Assembly: GCA_965660075.1 (NCBI GenBank)
Contig: CBFHYO010000016.1
Span: 1-5,865 of the forward strand
DNA length: 5,865 nucleotides
DNA from: CAYYFV01 sp965660075
Lineage (GTDB): Bacteria > Patescibacteriota > Gracilibacteria > UBA1369 > GCA-2718715
Direction of reading: 5' to 3'
The position numbers were made by a program, and so were the translations under genes. The notes under the pieces were generated by a model. That model was not told the origin of the DNA. It saw only the letters and a list, made by a program, of their open reading frames with translations, and ran no database searches. Of the stretch, positions 1-5,485 are shown in pieces; the first letter of the stretch is position 1; every line of letters starts with the position of its first letter.

Positions 1-116
1 TGGAAATTGTTGAACTTAGCAACCATAAATTTTACGTTGGTTGTCAGTTCCATCCAGAATTCAAATCAAGACCAAACAAACCACATCCGCTATTTTTAAA
101 GCTAATTAATAGTTAA
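1..116 (+). CDS. pyrG: CTP synthase, C-terminal end (5' part outside window)
   Basis: Only the last 37 codons are present; the first complete codon begins at base 3 and the gene ends with TAA at 114-116. The visible protein carries VGCQFHPEFKSRP followed by NKPHPLF, the C-terminal signature of the glutamine amidotransferase domain of CTP synthase. The His (bases 51-53) and Glu (57-59) of the FHPE motif correspond to the last two members of the Cys-His-Glu triad that releases ammonia from glutamine. The enzyme makes CTP from UTP, ATP and glutamine in the cytoplasm. The tail after PHPLF is short (LKLINS). The stop codon shares one base with the ATG of the next gene (TAATG), so the two are probably co-transcribed and translationally coupled. 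Other class I amidotransferases share FHPE, but the SRP...PHPLF continuation is typical of PyrG. Confidence 0.93.
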   Translation, partial: EIVELSNHKFYVGCQFHPEFKSRPNKPHPLFLKLINS

Positions 117-1261
117 TGCAATTTCAATATTCAGCTACCAACATAGATGGTAAGACCTCCTCTGGATTTGTTAACGCAGAAAGTTTCGATAAAGCAAAAT
201 CTCAATTGGAATCAATGGGTTTTAGCATTGATTATCTCAAAGAAACAGATGAGTCAGCTAAAACTGATTCCAAGTTTGCTAAATATCAATTTAAAGGAAT
301 CAACAAAGAAGGTAAAACAGTTAAAGGAACTATCGAAGCAGAAAATGTAGAAATGGGCCTTCTGCGCTTGATGGAAGAGTTTGAACTACAAGTTGAATTA
401 TTTGGAGATACTTCACAAACTCCAGAAGAATTAGAAGCTTCCAAACAAAGCATTCAAACTAAAATAGAAGAAATTCAAAAAAGACCAAAACCTAAAATCG
501 ATAAAAATAAAGATGTTACTGAAACAAAATTCAAAGTCCAAAAAGAAGTCGATTACGTAGAAAATTTAATTTCTATGATCAATTACATTCTTAATAGATT
601 TGATAGCTATCTAAGAGATTCAAAAAAAACAGAACTCTCAGAGACATTACAAATCTTTGAAAAAACAAGATATTCAGAAAATAAAGATCAAATTCAATCC
701 CAGGCTAAAGACTTAATTGGAGAAATTCTAAATGATGAATTATTTAAACCAGATTTCGATTTTGAAAACTCTCCAGAAATAAACAATCTTCATACCCAAG
801 CTACCAATTTGCTATTTATTAAAGCTAACCCAGTAGAGAAAATTGTAAAATCATTAAATATAATACTCACAACCAAATCAAATTTAACTCGAAAACTAAT
901 TTGGTTAGAACTAATAAAAACGCTTAAGAAACTTATACAACCCAAAACAACAATTAAAAAAAATATATCTAAAGGATTTGAAATAGATATAAAATTAGAA
1001 CAAAAAATAGCAGATATAGTATTCATAATAACCCAGGCATACCTAGCATTTTACTTTTTATCATATTTTATTGGTATTAAACTAGGATTTAATTTTAATA
1101 TTTACCAAACTTCATTTATAATATATGCAATTCTAGCAGGACTTTTTGTACAAGCAGGTTTAAAGTTTGATTTATTAATAAACAAAAAACATAGTACAAA
1201 CTCAGTATATCTAGTAATGGTATTTTTAAGCCTATACACAATTTTAATAAGTAAATTATGA
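116..1261 (+). CDS. Membrane protein with two tandem PilC/GspF N-terminal-type repeats and three C-terminal TM helices
   Basis: This 381-residue protein has no full-length family match that I recognise. Residues 2-42 (starting QFQYSATNIDGKTSSGF) and 56-97 (starting KYQFKGINKEGKTVKGTIEA) both fit the pattern F-x-Y/F-x-A/G...G-K-x-x-x-G-x-x-x-A-x-(S/N)...L...G/E-(F/L), which is the small domain at the N-terminus of PilC/GspF, the inner-membrane platform of type IV pili and type II secretion. Residues 98-295 are charged, Lys/Glu-rich and predicted helical, with coiled-coil-like stretches near 103-125 and 140-210. Three hydrophobic segments follow at about 299-321, 332-352 and 362-380. The conserved T2SSF core domains of real PilC are not visible. 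No signal peptide is present. The ATG is chosen because the first repeat begins at residue 2 and it overlaps the pyrG stop; no Shine-Dalgarno motif precedes it. It ends in TGA inside an ATGA overlap with lgt. A role in pilus or secretion assembly is possible but unproven. Confidence 0.8.
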   Translation: MQFQYSATNIDGKTSSGFVNAESFDKAKSQLESMGFSIDYLKETDESAKTDSKFAKYQFKGINKEGKTVKGTIEAENVEMGLLRLMEEFELQVELFGDTSQTPEELEASKQSIQTKIEEIQKRPKPKIDKNKDVTETKFKVQKEVDYVENLISMINYILNRFDSYLRDSKKTELSETLQIFEKTRYSENKDQIQSQAKDLIGEILNDELFKPDFDFENSPEINNLHTQATNLLFIKANPVEKIVKSLNIILTTKSNLTRKLIWLELIKTLKKLIQPKTTIKKNISKGFEIDIKLEQKIADIVFIITQAYLAFYFLSYFIGIKLGFNFNIYQTSFIIYAILAGLFVQAGLKFDLLINKKHSTNSVYLVMVFLSLYTILISKL

Positions 1262-2037
1262 ACCCGTATCTAATTAATTTCAGCAATTTCAAAGTAAACT
1301 CACAACTTTTTTTTACATTAATGGGATTTATAGTTTTTGTGTATTTAGTAAACACACTTGGTAAAAAAAGCCGACTTAGACTTCAGTTCTTTTTGGACAA
1401 CATGATTTACATACTTATTATAGCTGTATTTTTTGGGAGACTATTTACTATAGTTTCTAATTACCAAGTTTATTTCTACGAATTATCTTGGTCATCTATC
1501 TATAAAGCACTTGCCATTTGGCAAGATAAAGACATTTCTGTTTTGGGAATGGTATTTGGGCTTTTTATAGGACTAAAAAGACAAACATACCTGTACCAAG
1601 AATTATTCGCTCGATGGGCAGACGTCTTTGCGATTTCAAGCTTAGGATTACTTAGCCTAAATAATATAGGGGCATTCTTGTACGGCAACCACTATGGAAG
1701 AATAACCGAAAGTATTTTTGGAGTAACATTCAACTCACCCGTAGTAAAATATACAACGAGCGTTTATCCAACTCAATTATTTGCAACATTTTATACAATG
1801 GCAATTGGTATTTATTGCTACCATTTGTATAACAAATATAGAACTAGATATGATGGTTACATTTTTCTACAAGCAAGCTTCTTATTTTTCACTCTAAGAA
1901 CTGTAGAAAGTTTTTTTAGAGGAGATGATACAATTTATATTTGGGTACTAAGAATGCCAGGAATACTAAGTGCAATCCTGGCATATATATTTTTTCATCA
2001 AATTATAAAATACGAAAAGAAAAACAGAATTAGTTAA
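1258..2037 (+). CDS. lgt: Prolipoprotein diacylglyceryl transferase (Lgt) family protein, catalytic residues degenerate
   Basis: The 259 residues give about seven hydrophobic helices (roughly 16-34, 45-68, 93-107, 122-142, 174-190, 200-215, 231-250), matching the length and topology of Lgt. Lgt moves diacylglycerol from phosphatidylglycerol to the lipobox cysteine of prelipoproteins. Family landmarks in order are FFGRLFTIV (58-66), AIWQDKDISVLG (86-97), NNIGAFLYGNHYGR (135-148), VYPTQLF (169-175), LRTVESFFRGDD (213-224) and RMPGILSAIL (232-241). By eye, several key positions of E. coli Lgt are changed: His103 aligns with L96, Arg143 with N136, Asn146 with A139 and Tyr26 with Q16. HPxQLYE has become YPTQLFA. 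Gly154 (G147) and Arg239 (R214) appear kept. Family membership is therefore clear, but acyltransferase activity is doubtful. Its ATG sits in the ATGA overlap with the previous gene, and its 3' end overlaps convergent greA by 8 bases. Confidence 0.85.
   Translation: MNPYLINFSNFKVNSQLFFTLMGFIVFVYLVNTLGKKSRLRLQFFLDNMIYILIIAVFFGRLFTIVSNYQVYFYELSWSSIYKALAIWQDKDISVLGMVFGLFIGLKRQTYLYQELFARWADVFAISSLGLLSLNNIGAFLYGNHYGRITESIFGVTFNSPVVKYTTSVYPTQLFATFYTMAIGIYCYHLYNKYRTRYDGYIFLQASFLFFTLRTVESFFRGDDTIYIWVLRMPGILSAILAYIFFHQIIKYEKKNRIS
1954..1995 (+). terminator. Possible intrinsic terminator inside the 3' end of lgt
   Basis: A perfect 9-bp inverted repeat, ATGCCAGGA (1954-1962) and TCCTGGCAT (1976-1984), encloses a 13-base loop. 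It is followed by ATATA and six T residues (1990-1995). On the plus strand this has the order of a rho-independent terminator, and it lies about 40 bases before the lgt stop. No other terminator is possible in an intergenic space, because the neighbouring genes overlap. The arms also encode the conserved family segment RMPG...ILAY, so the symmetry could be incidental. The T tract is interrupted by A residues next to the stem. The opposite strand has no T-run at the matching place, so this would not serve greA. Confidence 0.35.
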
Positions 2038-2497
2038 TACTTACGATTTTATATTCAACCTCACCCTTAGGTGCTTTTACTATAACTACATCTCCTTTTT
2101 TCTTATCTAAAATCGCAGAACCAAGGGGAGATTCGTTAGAGATTTTATTATTGAAAACATCAGCTTCCATAGAACCAACAAGATCAAAATCCATTTTTTC
2201 TTTAGTTTCAACAACCTCAATAGTTACACTCGAACCAATTTGTACAATGTCAGATGAAACTTTATCGATAATTTTTGCATTTTTAATTTTATTTTCAAGA
2301 TCGATTATTTGACCTTCTACAAATGCTTGATCTTCTTTTGCTTCATGGTATTCAGCATTTTCAGAAAGATCACCAAATTCTTTAGCTTCACGAATTTTTT
2401 GAGCAATTTCTTTACGACGAACTTCTTTTAAATGTGTTAATTGTTCTTTTAATTGATCTAATCCCTCTTGGGTGATCATAAATACTTTATTGTTCAT
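2030..2497 (-). CDS. greA: Transcription elongation (transcript cleavage) factor GreA
   Basis: The 155-residue product is full length (E. coli GreA is 158). Residues 1-78 form the N-terminal coiled coil: ITQEGLDQLKEQL opens the first helix, and the hairpin tip GDLSENAEYHEAKEDQ (42-57) carries the two acidic residues D43 and E46. These enter the RNA polymerase secondary channel and help place the Mg2+ for cleavage of backtracked RNA. Residues 85-155 are the FKBP-like C-terminal domain, with IGSSVTIEV, LVGSMEAD, KISNESPLGSAIL and the closing PKGEVEYKIVSI. GreA rescues stalled RNA polymerase in the cytoplasm. The ATG lies 2 bases after the rpoD stop, so it is probably the last gene of the dnaG-rpoD transcript. 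No Shine-Dalgarno motif is visible upstream. The start fits the family, whose conserved T-x-E-G motif begins near residue 9. Its TAA overlaps the 3' end of lgt. Confidence 0.97.
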   Translation of the reverse strand: MNNKVFMITQEGLDQLKEQLTHLKEVRRKEIAQKIREAKEFGDLSENAEYHEAKEDQAFVEGQIIDLENKIKNAKIIDKVSSDIVQIGSSVTIEVVETKEKMDFDLVGSMEADVFNNKISNESPLGSAILDKKKGDVVIVKAPKGEVEYKIVSIN

Positions 2498-2499
2498 AT

Positions 2500-3759
2500 T
2501 TAGAAAGGTTTAATTTTTATAGATGTAGGATGTTCACGAAGCTTATGTAATACTTTAGCTTCGATTTGACGAATACGTTCACGAGTTACATTGAATTCTT
2601 TACCGACTTCTTCTAGCGTATGTGCAATACCATCAATCAAACCAAAACGCATTTCGATAATTCGACGTTCACGAGGTGAAAGATACTTAAGCATAGCATG
2701 AATGTTTTCTTTAACTAAGTTCCTATTTGTAGATTCATCTGGAGATGCACCTTCGTCATCTGGAATAAAATCTCCAAGTTTAGAATCTTCTTCACTACCA
2801 ACAGGTGTATCTAAAGAAACTGTTTCTTGAGTGTTTTTCATTATTTGTCGAACTTTTTTAACATCCATGTTAAGTTCGGCAGCTAATTCTTCAACCAAAG
2901 GTTCACGACCTAATTCTTGTACCAATCGACGTTGAGTATGAGTAAGCTTATTAATAGTTTCTACCATATGTACTGGAATACGAATTGTACGAGCTTGATC
3001 GGCAATAGCACGAGTAATAGCTTGTCTAATCCACCATGTAGCGTAGGTAGAAAATTTGTAACCACGATCTGGATCGAACTTTTCAACTGCACGAAAAAGA
3101 CCCATATTACCTTCTTGAATCAAATCCAAGAAACTCAAACCCCGACCTATATATTTTTTTGCGATTGAAACCACTAAACGTAAATTTGATTCAGCCAAAA
3201 TTGATTTTGCATTTTGATCCCCCTTACGAATAGACTTAGCCAATTCAATTTCTTCCTTAGCAGCTAACAGAGGTACACGTCCTATTTCGCACAAATACAT
3301 TCTTATACTATCATTAGAAATCTCAGACATTTGCACTTCAATCATTCTTTGAGAACTTTCAGCATCGTCAGCAGAAGACTCTAACTCTTCCATCTCTTCG
3401 TCAGAAGGTTCGTCTTCATCAATTTGGTTTGAATTCTTAGAGATATCTTTTACAGTTTTATCTGCAAGTTTTTGTGCTTTTTGTTCTTGTTTCAAAGCAT
3501 CTTGATCTACTTGTTTATTTAGATCGTATGTTTTTACTTTTGAGTCCTCTACAACTTCGACTCCAAAATCAAAAAACAACTCACATATTTCATCTAATAC
3601 AATGAGATCATCTTCTGCTGTTGGAAAAGCTCGATAGACTTCTTTTAGGGTTACAAATTTTTGCTCTTTACCTTTCTTAATCAAATCCTGAACCACTTTT
3701 GGATACTGTTTAATTTTTGCATCCGTATGGTGTGTAATAAATTTTCTTACTTTAGCCAT
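2500..3759 (-). CDS. rpoD: Primary RNA polymerase sigma-70 factor RpoD
   Basis: This 419-residue sigma factor has all domains of a group 1 sigma. A region 1.1-like module spans about 18-72. An acidic linker rich in Asp, Glu and Ser follows (113-135). Region 1.2 covers about 148-181 (DSIRMYLCEIGRVPLL begins it). Region 2 runs from about 185 to 260 and includes DLIQEGNMGLFRAVEKFD (2.2, core binding), YKFSTYATWWIRQAI (2.3, with the WW pair used in melting) and TRAIADQARTIR (2.4, -10 recognition). Region 3 starts with IPVHMVETINKL (261-272). Region 4.2 has the helix-turn-helix TLEEVGKEFNVTRERIRQIEAK (381-402; Key part VTRERIRQIE) for the -35 element. The non-conserved insert between 1.2 and 2.1 seen in E. 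coli is absent, as in Gram-positive SigA. Presence of region 1.1 and complete region 2 argues for the housekeeping sigma. It starts 4 bases after the dnaG stop, without a Shine-Dalgarno motif. Confidence 0.97.
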   Translation of the reverse strand: MAKVRKFITHHTDAKIKQYPKVVQDLIKKGKEQKFVTLKEVYRAFPTAEDDLIVLDEICELFFDFGVEVVEDSKVKTYDLNKQVDQDALKQEQKAQKLADKTVKDISKNSNQIDEDEPSDEEMEELESSADDAESSQRMIEVQMSEISNDSIRMYLCEIGRVPLLAAKEEIELAKSIRKGDQNAKSILAESNLRLVVSIAKKYIGRGLSFLDLIQEGNMGLFRAVEKFDPDRGYKFSTYATWWIRQAITRAIADQARTIRIPVHMVETINKLTHTQRRLVQELGREPLVEELAAELNMDVKKVRQIMKNTQETVSLDTPVGSEEDSKLGDFIPDDEGASPDESTNRNLVKENIHAMLKYLSPRERRIIEMRFGLIDGIAHTLEEVGKEFNVTRERIRQIEAKVLHKLREHPTSIKIKPF

Positions 3760-3763
3760 GTGC

Positions 3764-5485
3764 TTATAAGGACATTAAATTTTTATATTGAGAAAGCAAC
3801 TGTAATTGCTCTTTAGCAGAACAGTTATTTAATTTCATTTTGATCTCACTTAAACGAGATTTTCTATAGTTTTGTTTCATACGTAGTAGAAGCTTTACAA
3901 CCTCAGAATTAAAATCAAACCTATCTACATCCAAACCACCAGACTCAAGTTCAAGGGATTTAACTTTATAAATTTCTGGGACTATATAATTATCAAAATC
4001 GTTTGCATTATAATTAAGTATAATATCTTTGTAAAGCTGATTTTGAGTTAAACACAACTCCATAATCTTATGATAATCTTGTAGAGATTCAATCACAGAA
4101 GGTTTCATAAAGACATAAGTCCAAAACAAATCCTCAACTGTATATTTATGAGCTTTTTTAACAACTTTTTGTGTAGAAACATTAGACCCAACAGCAGCTG
4201 GTCTAATATTTACTAATGACTTTTGTAAATTTATAAAACTCAATCCAGTTACTTTAGATAACCTTCTAAGATAAAAATCCTTTAGAAACTCCTCTGGCAA
4301 CAATCTTACTGTATCCAAATATCTATTCACAAAGTTTTTAACAAATAATGAATCAGATCTTTTACTGCTATCAAAATTTAAAAATTCATGGTTAATAAGA
4401 AAATCAAAATAGTCAGATGCGTCAGCAATTGCATTTGCAAACAAGTCTGAATCTTTTGAAAAAGCCTCATCGGGATCCTTAACACCCTCAAGTGTTATAA
4501 CTTTTATATTAAATCCCATCGGAATTGCTAAACTCACGCCACGATCCAACGCACGCAATCCTGCATCATCCATATCTAAACAAAAATATAAATTTTTTGT
4601 AAATCTCTTTAGTAAAGATAATTGATTATCTGTAAGTGCAGTGCCACTCACAGCAACCGTATTTTGATAACCATTAATATAACAAGCAATTTGATCAAAA
4701 TAACCTTCGACAAGTACAACAAAGTCTCTTTTTCTAATTTCAGCTTTAGCAGCACTAAAACCATACAAAATTTGATTTTTTTTGTAGATAGCAGTTTCTG
4801 GAGAGTTGATATATTTAGCTAACTTTGCATCTTTTTCTAAAACACGGCCAGCAAATGCGACTAATTTTCCTTGCGGATTTTTTATAGCGAACATCAATCT
4901 ATCACGAAAACGGTCTTGTAATTTATTTGATTTATTTAAAAAACCTAAACCAGATTCAATAATTTCTTCACGAGAAAACTTAGCCTTTAATAAAGACGAT
5001 ACCAAACCGTCATAAGAATTATCAATAGCACCAAAGCCTAATTTCAATGCATTATCTAATTTAAAACCACGAGTAGCTAAATAATCAACAAACTTTTTAT
5101 TTTCTACTTTTTTTAATTGATTTTGAAAATATTTTAAAGCTACGTTATGAATTTCGATTAATTTATCCGATAATTCAGCCTTTATTTGATTTTCAGATAA
5201 ATTTAAAGAGCTAACATCTATACCTGCCTTTTCACCAAGGGCCTTAAGCGCTTCTAAAAAGCTACAACTTTCTACTAATTGATAAAAAGCAAAAATATCC
5301 CCTCCCTGGTTAGTCGAGAAACAATATGCAATCTCTTTTTCGGGAGAAACAAAAAAACTTGGAGATTTTTCGGAAGTAAAAGGACTCAAACCTCGGTAAT
5401 TACGTCCAGCTTTCTTTAATTCAATATATTGTGAAACTAATTCAACAATTGAAATACGAGATTTAATTTCTTCTTTGATATCCAT
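3764..5485 (-). CDS. dnaG: DNA primase DnaG with a degenerate zinc-binding domain
   Basis: The 573 residues match usual DnaG length (E. coli 581). DnaG makes RNA primers at the replication fork and docks to the DnaB helicase. The N-terminal CHC2 module (about 3-90) is recognisable from AGRNYRGLSPFTSEK, SPSFFVSPEKEIAYCF and GGDIF. Its four zinc ligands, normally C..H...C..C, read S34, T37, C55 and T58, so only one remains. The catalytic core follows: RFRDRLMFAI (192-201) and FAGRVL (211-216), then KYINSPETAIYKKNQILYG (224-242). The TOPRIM fold has the acidic residue of VEGYFD (E260) and the D304/D306/D307 cluster in LDMDDAG, so metal-dependent catalysis looks intact. Residues 450-573 resemble the helical helicase-binding domain in length and character but are weakly conserved. 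The ATG is chosen because MDIKEEIKSRISIVELVSQY fits the family N-terminus. It overlaps the upstream gene by 23 bases. rpoD follows after 4 bases. Confidence 0.96.
   Translation of the reverse strand: MDIKEEIKSRISIVELVSQYIELKKAGRNYRGLSPFTSEKSPSFFVSPEKEIAYCFSTNQGGDIFAFYQLVESCSFLEALKALGEKAGIDVSSLNLSENQIKAELSDKLIEIHNVALKYFQNQLKKVENKKFVDYLATRGFKLDNALKLGFGAIDNSYDGLVSSLLKAKFSREEIIESGLGFLNKSNKLQDRFRDRLMFAIKNPQGKLVAFAGRVLEKDAKLAKYINSPETAIYKKNQILYGFSAAKAEIRKRDFVVLVEGYFDQIACYINGYQNTVAVSGTALTDNQLSLLKRFTKNLYFCLDMDDAGLRALDRGVSLAIPMGFNIKVITLEGVKDPDEAFSKDSDLFANAIADASDYFDFLINHEFLNFDSSKRSDSLFVKNFVNRYLDTVRLLPEEFLKDFYLRRLSKVTGLSFINLQKSLVNIRPAAVGSNVSTQKVVKKAHKYTVEDLFWTYVFMKPSVIESLQDYHKIMELCLTQNQLYKDIILNYNANDFDNYIVPEIYKVKSLELESGGLDVDRFDFNSEVVKLLLRMKQNYRKSRLSEIKMKLNNCSAKEQLQLLSQYKNLMSL

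Noticed and set aside
147..350. 67-codon plus-strand frame inside the tandem-repeat gene
   Set aside because: It lies wholly inside the better-supported gene in another frame, and its low-complexity Lys/Leu-rich product has no family features.
790..1026. Minus-strand open frame opposite the tandem-repeat gene, and a similar one at 1116-1355
   Set aside because: They lie antisense to AT-rich coding sequence, have no recognisable motif, and the second crosses a gene junction. They are shadow frames.
2060..2071. Short palindrome CACCCTTAGGTG near the 3' end of greA as a terminator
   Set aside because: The stem is only about 4 bp, lies inside the coding sequence and is not followed by a T-run on the minus strand.
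2917..3168. Plus-strand frame opposite rpoD
   Set aside because: It is antisense to the most conserved sigma regions, and its product shows no domain. Other such frames opposite lgt (1500-1688) and dnaG (4622-5015) were rejected for the same reason.
5300..5400. Frameshift or pseudogene explanation for the missing zinc ligands in DnaG
   Set aside because: The flanking residues stay aligned in frame, and the whole gene is open with an intact TOPRIM motif, so these are substitutions.
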